A stretch of DNA of 22,500 nucleotides from Chrysomallon squamiferum (GCA_012295275.1 CM022668.1:15318391-15340890), one strand, 5' to 3'; counted from the first letter of the stretch, positions 9,490 through 17,942 are shown. Notes: generated from the sequence alone by a model not told the origin. Made by a program: numbers and translations.

Positions 9490-9550
9490 AAGAAAACGAG
9501 ATGTACGTAAGTCTTTCAGATATGAAGATGGAATACATAGAAAGAGATTC

Positions 9551-9810
<260 letters not shown>

Positions 9811-9844
9811 AGAAGGAAAGACAGATATAATAACAACGAAAGCC

Positions 9845-9845
9845 G

Positions 9846-9880
<35 letters not shown>

Positions 9881-9895
9881 AAAAAAAGAAAGAGA
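9845..9895. repeat. (GAAA)n microsatellite
   Basis: Nine perfect GAAA units (9845-9881), then A-rich and GA sequence. Confidence 0.95.
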
Positions 9896-10002
9896 GATCG
9901 ACATGTCCAAGGACGAATTACAAAACAAAAAGAAACGAAGGAGGGTGACAACGAAAAACAACGTAATAAAAATTCCAGCACTTTATGATATCGCAATTAC
10001 CT

Positions 10003-10016
10003 CCGTGCAAGCACGG
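10003..10016. repeat. Perfect 6-bp inverted repeat
   Basis: CCGTGC-AA-GCACGG. The spacer is only two bases, so an extruded hairpin would be strained; a dimeric protein site is as likely. Confidence 0.6.
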
Positions 10017-10246
10017 TATACCCTTACATATTATCGACAGTGATGTATCGCCCGCTCTTCGTCAAAGACATACCAGCGAGGTTTACCTACTACACAAACC
10101 GTCGTGCTTTTCATAATGGAGCTAATTTTCTTCTCAAAAGTATAAAAATAATGTTTTTCTTTTTTTTGTTGTTGTTGGTTGTTGAACTTCTTGTTTCGCC
10201 AGCCTTTTAATCTAAGACGTCTTTGCGGCTTTTGACGATTTTCCTC

Positions 10247-10257
10247 GCCGCCATTGT
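10247..10257 (-). promoter_or_regulatory. YY1-like motif
   Basis: The minus strand reads ACAATGGCGGC, 10 of 11 to AANATGGCGGC. Confidence 0.25.
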
Positions 10258-10335
10258 CGACGCGAACTCATCAGATCCGGATGGTTGTATGTAAGACATA
10301 ATTAGAACGTTTATCTGCCCTTTGCGCGAGCCATT

Positions 10336-10389
10336 ACCCGCCACGGCAGCGGGTCTTCAAAGGGGGAGGCTACTGGCCAAAGACGCCAG
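10336..10389 (+). other. Two adjacent hairpins with 7-base loops
   Basis: ACCCGC/GCGGGT (10336-10341 with 10349-10354, loop CACGGCA) and CTGGC/GCCAG (10373-10377 with 10385-10389, loop CAAAGAC). The arms resemble tRNA arm sizes, but the loops lack the T-loop TTC and the conserved U33, so no tRNA is called. Confidence 0.35.
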
Positions 10390-10494
10390 CCTGTAAAAGC
10401 GGCGAATAATCATAGTCCCCGCTGAAGGCAGAGAGAGATTACGTTACAAGTGATAAGTTTTATGTGTGAATAATTTCAAAGTCGCTTGCTTTAA

Positions 10495-10507
10495 GGGGGG
10501 GGGGGGG
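10495..10507. repeat. G13 tract
   Basis: Thirteen uninterrupted G, closely followed by ATCCCC. Confidence 0.95.
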
Positions 10508-10522
10508 ATCCCCTACAGATAA

Positions 10523-10526
<4 letters not shown>

Positions 10527-10561
<35 letters not shown>
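10527..10561. repeat. T35 tract
   Basis: Thirty-five uninterrupted T, only 19 bases after the G13 run. Confidence 0.95.
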
Positions 10562-10565
<4 letters not shown>

Positions 10566-10631
10566 GCTTGTACGCAGACTACTCGGCTTGTTTGTGATAG
10601 ACAAGGGCGTTAATCGAATTTGGGAGATTGT

Positions 10632-10753
10632 TGACGTAGACGTCGTCATATCTGACGTTTGCATCAAATCTGTTTTTTTTAAAAACAAAAAAACAACAAC
10701 AACATCTGACGTGTGTGGCGAGCCGTGCAATCACCGAGACGGCTTCATGACGT
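10632..10753 (+). promoter_or_regulatory. Cluster of four TGACGT (CREB/ATF-type) half-sites
   Basis: TGACGT occurs at 10632, 10653, 10707 and 10748, all on the plus strand within 122 bp. The last is extended to TGACGTCG, one base off the full TGACGTCA site. Two copies share the longer ATCTGACGT. Binding is inferred only. Confidence 0.3.
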
Positions 10754-10769
10754 CGCGACTGCTGTCACG

Positions 10770-10975
10770 GGTGTGACCGTCGTTGCGAGACAGTCAGTCG
10801 TGTGGCCGTCATCGCGTGGACGTTGTTGGTGTGGTAGTGTGACCGTTCTTGATGTCGTAGTGTGACCGTTCTTGATGTCGTAGTGTGACCGCTGTTGCGA
10901 GGCTGTCAAAGTGTTAGTGTACGTCGTGAGGACGTTGTGATGTTGTTAAATGTTGCCATCGTGGTGATGCCGTCA
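10770..10975 (+). repeat. Degenerate GTGACCG minisatellite
   Basis: A 23-bp unit (TAGTGTGACCGTTCTTGATG plus TCG) is tandemly repeated at 10835-10857 and 10858-10880, with a third partial copy to about 10897. Related GTGACCGTCGTTG and GTGGCCGTCATCG blocks lie upstream and GGACGTTG blocks on both sides. The array seems to have grown from a shorter CGT/TGT-rich motif. Confidence 0.75.
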
Positions 10976-10993
10976 GCGAGAAAGCTGTTGCAG

Positions 10994-11225
10994 TGAATAA
11001 TAATAATAATAATAACAACAAGAAGAAGAAGAGCAACAACAACAACAACATCAACAAAAGTAGTAATAGTAATAGTAGTAGTAGCAGTAATAATAATAAT
11101 GCAGTAATACTATAGTAGTAGTAGTAATCGAGATGACTGCGGTGGTAGCAGTAGTAGCAGTAGTAGTCCTAGAAGTAGTAGTAATAATAGCAGCAGTAAT
11201 AGTAGTAGTGGTACAAGTAATATTA
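10994..11225. repeat. Mixed trinucleotide array (AAT, AAC, AAG, AGT)
   Basis: Successive blocks of AAT, AAC, AAG, AAC, then AGT/AAT units with interruptions. A minus-strand Thr-rich frame here is an artefact. Confidence 0.95.
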
Positions 11226-11429
11226 TCAACCATTACTGACAATTTAAGAACCTTTCATATGAAGGACAATAAAAATATCTTTTATTAACGCCATTCAAAG
11301 ACACAGCTTTCAGCAGAATTGTAAAGAAATTCAGGATTAAATAGGAAATATCGAAAAAAAACAGAAAATAAATTTTAATAATATTTTTTTTTACAACTTT
11401 CAAGCATGTCATCACATAAGCTGAACATT

Positions 11430-11454
11430 ATTCTTTCTTTCTTTGTTTCGTTCT

Positions 11455-11497
<43 letters not shown>

Positions 11498-11527
11498 TTT
11501 TCTTTTTTTTTTAATTTTTTTTTTTTT
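11430..11527. repeat. TTTC, then (TTTA)12, then T-rich
   Basis: TTTC units, about twelve TTTA units (11454-11500), then T8-T13 runs. Confidence 0.95.
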
Positions 11528-11885
11528 CTTCCTTAACGATAAAAGAAAAAGGTATTTATACTCAGTAAAACAGCGTGATGTTTGTGAACGGCTGAATAAA
11601 TTAATCATGATTTAACAAAAAAAGCCATTAAGAGGAATAAAAAAAGGGAAGAACAAAACAAAAACAAAAAATAATAAAAAAAAGAAGAAAAAAAGTATTG
11701 AGGAATGTTTCGAAAAGCATAATGATAGTGCTGAATACGGTGTTGATTCAAATGAATATGTTCATGTAACTCGACAGGATCCCGGGAGTTCAGAAAAGAA
11801 ATAAAACCAGCAGATCGATCAAACCCCGGTTTACGTTTATTAACGGTCGGGTTACAAACCCGCGAGGGGTAACCATTACGAAAAC
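11528..11885. other. AT-rich then unique island
   Basis: A-rich purine stretch (about 11615-11697), then about 190 bp of unique DNA. It holds CGGGTT-ACA-AACCCG (11848-11862), a perfect 6-bp inverted repeat. No gene seen. Confidence 0.55.
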
Positions 11886-11909
11886 AAAAAAAAAAAAAAA
11901 AAAAAAAAA
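11886..11909. repeat. A24 tract
   Basis: Twenty-four uninterrupted A. A second run, A15, lies at 11982-11996. Confidence 0.95.
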
Positions 11910-12049
11910 TATCATCTCACTATGAAAATCATTAACACTCACATTTAAGTATCAAACTGAAAAATATTTATCGTCGTAAATAAAAAAAAAAAAAAATAAA
12001 AAAAATTTCACATATCCATCCCGATCGTTGTAAAACTTTACCAAGCGCT

Positions 12050-12058
12050 ACCGGAAGT
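12050..12058 (+). promoter_or_regulatory. ETS consensus ACCGGAAGT
   Basis: Exact match to the high-affinity ETS family site. Confidence 0.35.
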
Positions 12059-12067
12059 CAATACCTC

Positions 12068-12082
12068 AGCGCCATCTATCAA
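12068..12082 (-). promoter_or_regulatory. CTCF-like motif
   Basis: The minus strand reads TTGATAGATGGCGCT, 11 of 15 to CCASYAGRKGGCRSY with the core AGATGGCGC intact. GATAGATGGCGC is shared exactly with the site at 16704-16718. Confidence 0.3.
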
Positions 12083-12126
12083 CGTCTGCGAAATGGCGTC
12101 CTACTCATCACCTCCACCCCGCGGGG

Positions 12127-12156
12127 GGTTGTAATAAAACAACTTGTATTACAACC
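12127..12156. repeat. Perfect 10-bp inverted repeat
   Basis: GGTTGTAATA (12127-12136) and TATTACAACC (12147-12156) are exact reverse complements with a 10-base spacer. It is the strongest short palindrome seen in the unique DNA. Confidence 0.8.
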
Positions 12157-12464
12157 ATCCAAATTGTCCGTGTGTCTTTGACACACACACACGCAGGCAG
12201 GCTTTTGCGCCTGAAAGGCACAGCGAGCGGGCAGACAACTCCGCGTCGAATATATTCAAAAGGGGACCTGTCGAGGAGTTTGACAAGAATTTCATCTTGT
12301 AAATACGGCCGACTCTGGTCGAATGGAAATAAAAAAAACTGTGTAACACCCGCGGATTCATTCACCCGCTTCTCGCGTTTCGCCGTCTGACGTGTTAGAT
12401 TAATGCTAATGTTTTTGTTCAGTCGTGTTGCAGTACAAAGCCTACACGTGACCCGAACTTCTCG

Positions 12465-12496
12465 CTGAAACGCTACGCCAGTCAGACAGCGTTCAG
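12465..12496. repeat. 9-bp inverted repeat with one bulge
   Basis: CTGAAACGCT and AGCGTTCAG pair with a single bulged A and a 13-base loop. Confidence 0.6.
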
Positions 12497-12517
12497 TTCA
12501 TACCTCCGTGCAGTGTG

Positions 12518-12519
<2 letters not shown>

Positions 12520-12555
<36 letters not shown>

Positions 12556-12905
12556 TTTTTTATTTTTTTATTTATTGTTTTATTTATTTATGTTTTTGGA
12601 TTTATTTATTTATCTGTTTATTTATTTATATATTTTGTATTTATTTATATTTTATTTATTTATTTATTTGTTTTATTTAATGTTTATTTATTTAGTTATT
12701 TATCTGTTTATTTATTTATATTTTTTAATTTTTTTATTTATTTATTTATATTTGATTTATTTATTGTTTTATTTGTTTATTTATTTATCTGTTTATTTAT
12801 TTATATTTTATTTACTTATTTATTTATTTATTTATTTATTTTATTATTATTATTAATTATTTAATTGTTGTTGTTGTTGTTTTTGTTGTTATTGTTGTTA
12901 TTTAG
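12520..12905. repeat. T34, then TTTA/GTTT array, then TTG units
   Basis: T34 (12520-12553) opens about 350 bp of TTTA/ATTTG units, closing with ATT and TTG units. Two overlapping Phe/Leu/Tyr frames of 113-118 codons come from it and are artefacts. Confidence 0.97.
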
Positions 12906-13194
12906 ATTTCACTGTAAGACGTAATCATCTGATCCTGGTTTTGTCCTTTTTTTAATACCTTTTGTATTCTTTGTATTTCTTTAATAATATCTCTTATATA
13001 TTTATTTATTTATTTATTATTTATCTGTTTGTTTTATTTGGTTTTATAATTTACCTCATTGGTTTTATAATTCATTTATTTTCTGTTTTACAATTCTAAT
13101 TATTTTAGTTCTATTTATTATTAATTCATCACTGACTTACTGTAATAATTACCTCAATGTGTGTTTTATTATTATAACTGTAGTCGTGGTGGTT
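12906..13194. other. AT-rich spacer with a 21-bp duplication
   Basis: TTGGTTTTATAATT occurs at 13038-13051 and 13059-13072, a 21-bp period. TTTA units lie at 12999-13020. Nothing else is supported. Confidence 0.6.
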
Positions 13195-13365
13195 GTAGTA
13201 GTAATAGTAGTAGTAGCAGTTGTAATAACAATGATGAATATGATAATTATGATGATGATGATGATGATAATAATAATAACAACGAAGGTGATAATAATAA
13301 CAATAACTAATAACAACAGCAATAACAATAATAACATAGCAGCAACAACAGAATAATAATAATAG
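13195..13365. repeat. Mixed trinucleotide array
   Basis: GTA/AGT, then ATG/ATA, then AAT and AAC units. Val-, Met/Ile- and Tyr-rich frames are artefacts. Confidence 0.93.
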
Positions 13366-13370
13366 TGTTT

Positions 13371-13545
13371 GTAAGTATGTATGTGTGTGAATGTATGCAT
13401 TATCTACGTACTTATGTACGTGTGTATGTGCTGTATGTGTCAGTATGAACATATATATGTAATTATGCAGCAATTATTAATGTATCTATGTATGTACATA
13501 TGTATATTTTATATAAGTATGTATTATTATGTGTGTTTGTAGTTA
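13371..13545. repeat. Degenerate TATG/TGTA tetranucleotide region
   Basis: TATG, TGTG and TACG units dominate without a perfect array. Likely a decayed TATG microsatellite. Confidence 0.75.
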
Positions 13546-13573
13546 TATACATTTCTGTTTATTTATTTTTTTT

Positions 13574-13575
<2 letters not shown>

Positions 13576-13605
<30 letters not shown>
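13576..13605. repeat. T30 tract
   Basis: Thirty uninterrupted T, preceded by TTTA and T9. Confidence 0.95.
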
Positions 13606-14010
13606 CATCATCGCTAATTTGTATGAGATATTTTCTGTCTTCTTATTTCTTCAGTTTTTGTTTTCTGACCGCGAATAACCCTTAGTGACCTGCGATGACA
13701 TCCGCGTTTTAGACGAAACCTGCAACCTCGCTCTGACCAAAATACTTTACAACTTATCTCGAGTTACCACCCTTTACAGCCGGGCCACTCAATCTATCAT
13801 CCGTTTCCGGTGAGACAAGACAATCTTTATTTACGCGATTTTCGACAATAAAAGTACTGACTCCGATTTCGTTTCAACACGTTTGACGTGCTAATGCTAA
13901 ACTGCGTGTTGAGTCTCTCAGTTTCCTTACGCTAATAATGTTTTAAATAACGTCTATGTGAACGAAACTTTCCTTCGCAATTTCTTTTGATTTTTCTTTT
14001 TCTTCTTCGT
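13606..14010. other. Unique island, possible regulatory DNA
   Basis: About 400 bp of complex sequence. It shares ATTTACGCGA (13829-13838) with the element at 9223-9232, and TGACGTG followed by TAATGCTAA (13884-13900) with 12388-12410. ATGCTAA resembles a POU octamer variant. No frame or RNA is supported. Confidence 0.4.
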
Positions 14011-14240
14011 TTTTGTTTGTTTGTTTGTTTGTCTGTTTTATTTGTTTGGTTATTTGTTTCTTTTATAATTTTTTTTTTTTTTTTTTATATAAGCAAGTTT
14101 ATTTAATCATATATTTTTAATCATGTATTTTTTTCCTTTATTTTTAGCTTTGTTTTGTTTTTGTTTTTGTTTTTTTGTTTTTTATTTTTCATTTACTAAT
14201 TTATTATTCGTTTGTTTTAATAAAATATATTAAATATATT
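14011..14240. repeat. GTTT units and T-rich DNA with T18
   Basis: GTTT units (about 14011-14060), T18 (14069-14086) and T-rich low complexity. Confidence 0.85.
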
Positions 14241-14326
14241 TTAATTTCAGAGATTTGGATATTTATTTAAGGTTACTCGTTTGCTTGCTTGTTTGTTGTC
14301 TGTTAGTTTAGCGATACATGAATAAG

Positions 14327-14330
<4 letters not shown>

Positions 14331-14369
<39 letters not shown>

Positions 14370-14370
14370 G

Positions 14371-14404
<34 letters not shown>
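14331..14404. repeat. (TAA)n array split by a repeated GTATA
   Basis: Two TAA arrays (about 14332-14369 and 14374-14404) are each preceded by AAGTATATAATAAT, suggesting duplication of the array with its flank. Confidence 0.93.
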
Positions 14405-14405
<1 letters not shown>

Positions 14406-14701
14406 GAATTACTACAACAACAAAATAAAATCACACGCACACACACACATTCAAACACACAAATACACAAAAAACTCATGAACATTACAAACTACATAAA
14501 AACAAAAAAAATAATAATAATAAAATAAAAAAACCATGAACTGGAACAAAAAACAAACAAACAAAAATGACAGACTGATAGCTATTCACGTTCTTTGTAA
14601 ATGCATACAAATTATAACTAAAGGGGGAAAAAAGAGTAAATATTTGAGATTCAGAACAATTACCTACATTTGTGTCTATATGTACATAATATTATAAATA
14701 C
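14405..14701. other. AT-rich spacer with CA-rich patch
   Basis: An imperfect CA tract (about 14432-14470) and an A-rich segment (14500-14550), otherwise unique. No gene seen. Confidence 0.6.
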
Positions 14702-14755
14702 GTGTGTGTGTGTGCGTGCGTGTGTGCGTGTGTGCGTGTCTGTCTGTCTGTCTGT
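14702..14755. repeat. GT/GC dinucleotides then (TGTC)n
   Basis: GTGTGTGC-type alternating units pass into about four TGTC units. Confidence 0.95.
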
Positions 14756-15073
14756 TCACAGATATTAAAATATGTTTCTAACACGATACATCTGTCTTTA
14801 AGAACCGGCTACAACTTGAGACAAAACTTGAGACAAAAGTAGTCACATGAACATATGGTCCCATTGAATCGAGTCTTCGGCAGCCCAGTCCTGCATTAGC
14901 AGACAATAGTTTATTACAGGACAAAGAACAGGGATATTGATCGATAGATAACTACACTAGAGAGACAAATAAAAGTGTTTGAAGGGAGAAAGGGTAAAAT
15001 AGCATGCTCGTAGTTTGGTACTGGTTTGTAATGCAAGGTAGTCTTTGATTGGCAATGGTTTGTTGGTGTTTGG
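14756..15073. other. Unique spacer
   Basis: Complex AT-rich DNA with one short direct duplication, ACTTGAGACAAA (about 14814-14836). No frame of 60 codons, RNA gene or clear motif cluster. Confidence 0.6.
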
Positions 15074-15096
15074 TTTTTTTTTTTTTTTTTTTTTTT
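15074..15096. repeat. T23 tract
   Basis: Uninterrupted 23 T. Confidence 0.95.
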
Positions 15097-15264
15097 GTAA
15101 GGTTTGTTTGGTTTTGCATATCATCAGAAGAAGATTATTTAAAAAAAATTAGTTTGAAATGATTTTTGAGAGTCTAAAACAGAACAATGTTGAAAGAAAA
15201 TGTTTGTGAAGGAAATGAAACGAAATAAAGAAAAAAATCATATATGAAGAACATTCACAAACAA

Positions 15265-15335
15265 TTTCTTTCTTTCTTTCTTTCTTTCTTGGTTTTCTTT
15301 CTTTCTTTCTGTCTTTATTTATTTATTTACTTTCT

Positions 15336-15366
<31 letters not shown>

Positions 15367-15430
15367 TTTTTTATTCGTTCGTTTGTTTGTTTTTTACTTA
15401 CTTATTTGCTTCGTTGCTAGTTTTTCAATT

Positions 15431-15461
<31 letters not shown>

Positions 15462-15465
15462 TTTT
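15265..15465. repeat. TTTC and TTTA tetranucleotide arrays
   Basis: TTTC (15265-15310), TTTA (about 15314-15370), a short GTTT patch, then TTTA again (about 15431-15465). Confidence 0.95.
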
Positions 15466-15721
15466 AACCTTCAAGAAAAAAGAAAACAATTCTCGGTAAC
15501 CCTCAGAAAAATATCCACAGATACAAATATATTAATAGCCCAGGATAGCGTGCTTTGGCCGTTTTCTCAGATCTCCTTAAGACACTTTAATTGAGGGTTT
15601 CGAGGAGAGAAGATGGATTAGGAAGAAGAAAACAAGACAGATGTTAATACTGAAAACGAAAACAATAATTAACAACAGTTAGATTTTGTAGCCGCGAAAA
15701 TCGAAAACGTTTTATTTGGTG

Positions 15722-15742
15722 AAAAAAAAAAAAAAAAAAAAA
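15722..15742. repeat. A21 tract
   Basis: Uninterrupted 21 A after about 255 bp of unique DNA (15466-15721) in which I see nothing else. Confidence 0.95.
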
Positions 15743-15800
15743 CCGAAAGAAACCTGAGATCCAGAAGAATGAACAAACAGATCGATGGAGGAATAAATGA

Positions 15801-15802
15801 AT

Positions 15803-15837
<35 letters not shown>

Positions 15838-15902
15838 TTAGTTTGTTTGTTTGTTTGTTTGTTTCTTTGTTTCTTTGTTTCTTTCTTTCTTTCTTGTTTC
15901 AT
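15801..15902. repeat. (TTTA)10-(GTTT)6-(TTTC)n
   Basis: Three tetranucleotide motifs in direct succession, each differing by one base from the last. Confidence 0.95.
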
Positions 15903-16123
15903 TTTTCTTTTGGGTGGGGTGTTGATAAAATACGTTTTTCATAAATGAATCTTTTTTGGATCGGGAAAAGGGACAATGACGGCATCGAGCAGGCTTGATC
16001 ATTGATTAACTGGTAAGCAAAGATAAATAAAGGAATGGATGCAGGATCAAACCTGACAGACAGACAGATTACAGAGGTACAGACCTACCCTACGGACTTA
16101 CAGACAAACAGTATAAGAATGTA

Positions 16124-16335
16124 AGTAAACAAATAAACAGACAAATAAATAAATGAACGATGGAATTAATGAACTCATAAATGAATAAATAAATACGTAA
16201 ATAAATAAATAAATATAAACAAATAAATACGTAAAAATATAAATAAATACGTATGTAAATAAATAAATGACTAAGTAAATAAATAAATAAACAAACAAAC
16301 AAACAAACAAACGAACGAACAGACAAATAAAGATC
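16124..16335. repeat. AAAT/AAAC array on the plus strand
   Basis: AAAT units with three AAATACGTA insertions (about 16191, 16227 and 16245), ending in AAAC and GAAC units. The minus-strand Leu/Phe/Tyr frames here are artefacts. Confidence 0.93.
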
Positions 16336-16382
16336 AGAATTCATCACAAGACAGAAATATTATCGCAGGACAAAAGTAAGAT

Positions 16383-16690
16383 CTCAGCTGAATCTTTCTT
16401 TTATTTATTTATTTTTTTTTTTCAGGAGCATGAACGCAAAAAAGAAAAACAAGAGCTTAAACCTAATCTCTGTAAAACGAACACAACAACGACAACGACG
16501 ATTGGCTGAGAATGTGGTGGATCCAAGCAGACGGCTTCATGGACTCTGACTCTTGTTTTGAAACGTCTACACACACGACGACACAGACGGACAATCGAAA
16601 CGACGATCACGATGTCACGAATGGGGAAAGATTCGACTCTGTGAAGACGGCGGTGTAACCATAGCGTATACTTAAGAGATCACACAACAG
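16383..16690 (+). other. Candidate non-coding exon with strong splice signals
   Basis: A branch-point-like GCTGAAT (A at about 16391), a 30-base T-rich tract and TTCAG|G (acceptor after 16425) precede a 265-nt segment. It ends in CAG|GTAAGT (exon end 16690), the exact metazoan 5' splice-site consensus. All three frames contain stops, so it cannot be an internal coding exon. It could be a UTR or lncRNA exon. A 39-codon frame (ATG 16430, TGA 16547-16549), Lys/Arg-rich, begins 4 nt after the acceptor. The T-rich tract may be just a TTTA microsatellite, so chance is possible. Confidence 0.25.
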
Positions 16691-16703
16691 GTAAGTGATG
16701 GAT

Positions 16704-16718
16704 CCGATAGATGGCGCG
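16704..16718 (+). promoter_or_regulatory. CTCF-like motif
   Basis: CCGATAGATGGCGCG keeps the AGATGGCGC core seen in fly CTCF sites; about 12 of 15 to CCASYAGRKGGCRSY. Confidence 0.3.
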
Positions 16719-16803
16719 TCTACCGACGTGGGCATCATCACCTGCCGCGGTTTCCAATCGCGTGCGACGAAGGCGCAACACAAGCGGCTGGAACCAGTCA
16801 TTA

Positions 16804-16814
16804 AAAATGGCGGC
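16804..16814 (+). promoter_or_regulatory. YY1 consensus
   Basis: AAAATGGCGGC matches AANATGGCGGC at all 11 positions. Confidence 0.35.
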
Positions 16815-16837
16815 TCCTGGCTTTCCACCCACCCCCA

Positions 16838-16850
16838 CCCCCCCCCCCCC
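16838..16850. repeat. C13 tract
   Basis: Thirteen uninterrupted C inside a CCACCC-rich patch. Confidence 0.95.
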
Positions 16851-17034
16851 ACCACCGTAAACCTCCTTCCTTCCTCCATCGAAGACGCGGCTAAGAGGGC
16901 GGACAACGTCAAAACGATGAAATGTACAGCACGTGTCACCATGACAACACATCGGTGTGGCCCGCGCAGCACGAGAGGGAGTAATTACATGTTAGATTTC
17001 TCGGCGAAAGACAGCTGCCGAAGTGAATCGTTTT

Positions 17035-17081
17035 AAAAAAAAAAAAAAAAACCCTGTGTGTGTGTGTGTGTGTTTTTTTTT
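17035..17081. repeat. A17, (TG)9, T9
   Basis: A17 (17035-17051), CCC, a TG tract and a T run, in direct succession. Confidence 0.95.
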
Positions 17082-17377
17082 ATAAATTAACACCTCGGTT
17101 ATTTTCTCCACACACACCCCTCCCTCACCCCCCTCTGCTTCATCTCGTGATTGAAACATTAGATGGCAGTGTAGCTTTAACCGAGTTAATAGCCCCCCCC
17201 CTCCCCTCTGCCCTGCTAAATGTCTCAGCCAATTTTCTTCAAGACTTCTTTCTTTATTTCTCAGTTTAAAAAAAAAAAAGAGTTGGCTCTTCCTCAGGGG
17301 GTTATCTACGCAAACCATCTCGATGTGACTGAATTATTACAAACATATTTTTTATTTTTTTATTTTCGCAAGGTTTA

Positions 17378-17392
<15 letters not shown>
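17082..17392. other. Unique spacer, C/T-rich patches
   Basis: Contains CACCCC-rich DNA (17108-17135), a CTCF-like site (17156-17170), C9 (17193-17201) and A12 (17268-17279). The frames on both strands are unsupported. Confidence 0.5.
17156..17170 (+). promoter_or_regulatory. CTCF-like motif
   Basis: ACATTAGATGGCAGT matches CCASYAGRKGGCRSY at 13 of 15. Confidence 0.3.
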
Positions 17393-17443
<51 letters not shown>

Positions 17444-17470
17444 AAGAAAAAAAAAAAAAAAAAAAAAAAA
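17393..17470. repeat. (AG)n then A24
   Basis: AG tract (17393-17439), TCTGAAG, then A24 (17447-17470). Confidence 0.97.
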
Positions 17471-17524
17471 GAGATACAAAAATATGGGTGAAATTAAAAG
17501 AAGGAACGTTTGCGTACGCGCAAC

Positions 17525-17600
17525 CTTGTTGTTTTAATTGCTGCGGTTTTCAGTCAAAGAGTCTTGTTGTTTTAATTGCTGCGGTGTTCAGTCAAAGAGT
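17525..17600 (+). repeat. 38-bp perfect-register tandem duplication
   Basis: Two head-to-tail copies (17525-17562 and 17563-17600), each beginning CTTGTTGTTTTAATTGCTGC. They differ at one position (GGTTTT against GGTGTT). Confidence 0.95.
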
Positions 17601-17726
17601 CTAAGACACGACGTGGCGATAGTTCTCGTGATGAATGGTTCAACGAAGCGACGAGGTGATTAAAGCGATTTTCACAGAGTGACTCGATTCAGAAGGTTCA
17701 TGTTTTTGGAGTAAATGCCTACGTGG

Positions 17727-17730
<4 letters not shown>

Positions 17731-17821
<91 letters not shown>
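17731..17821. repeat. (GA)45 tract
   Basis: Ninety bases of perfect GA. The minus-strand Ser-Leu frame (17640-17867) is an artefact. Confidence 0.97.
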
Positions 17822-17825
<4 letters not shown>

Positions 17826-17877
17826 AGAAACTAATAAGAAGATGAAAAGGTTTAGATTGTCAGTCATTGTCGCGTAT

Positions 17878-17942
17878 TTCTTTCTCTTCTTTTTCTCTTT
17901 CTGTCTCTTTCTTCCTTTCTTTCTTTCTCTCTCACTTTTTTA
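17878..17942. repeat. CT/TTTC pyrimidine tract
   Basis: Mixed CTTT, CTCT and TTCC units; imperfect TTTC family. Confidence 0.9.

Larger units (their letters stand above)
9897..10494. other. CpG-rich unique island
   Basis: About 600 bp of complex sequence with many CpG. It holds a perfect hairpin at 10003-10016, a YY1-like site (10247-10257), a GATA-type TTATCT (about 10312-10317), a TCF-type TTCAAAG (about 10356-10362) and two 7-base-loop hairpins (10336-10389). No ORF of 60 codons or more lies within it. This suggests regulatory or structured non-coding DNA. All motif calls are by eye. Confidence 0.4.
10562..10993. other. CpG-rich unique island
   Basis: Complex sequence carrying a TGACGT cluster in its first 190 bp and a degenerate GTGACCG minisatellite in the rest, running straight into a trinucleotide array. 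The plus-strand frame 10588-10776 has no recognised domain. Confidence 0.5.
11997..12519. promoter_or_regulatory. CpG-rich island with promoter-like motifs
   Basis: About 520 bp of complex, CpG-rich sequence between A15 and T34. Within 50 bp it holds ACCGGAAGT (12050-12058, a full ETS consensus), AGATGGCGC on the minus strand (12069-12077, CTCF-like) and GAAATGGCGTC (12090-12100, YY1-like 9 of 11). A GC box-like CCCCGCGGGGGG follows, then two hairpins (12127-12156 and 12465-12496). Overlapping frames on both strands (12108-12390) have no domain. ETS plus YY1-like sites suggest a TATA-less promoter, but no transcript is identifiable. Confidence 0.35.
16691..17034. other. CpG-rich unique island with regulatory-type motifs
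   Basis: Complex CpG-rich sequence with a CTCF-like site (16704-16718), a perfect YY1 consensus (16804-16814) and C13 (16838-16850). Long frames on both strands (16695-17036 plus; 16607-16972 and 16680-16952 minus) coexist because the GC-richer sequence has few stops. None shows a domain I recognise. Confidence 0.45.

Noticed and set aside
12108-12390. Three overlapping frames of 70-85 codons
   Set aside because: Conflicting strands and registers over a promoter-like island; no recognisable protein family.
16607-17036. Overlapping frames on both strands of a CpG-rich island (121, 90 and 113 codons)
   Set aside because: GC-richer sequence has fewer stops; opposing frames cannot all be coding, and none shows a domain, signal peptide or membrane segment.
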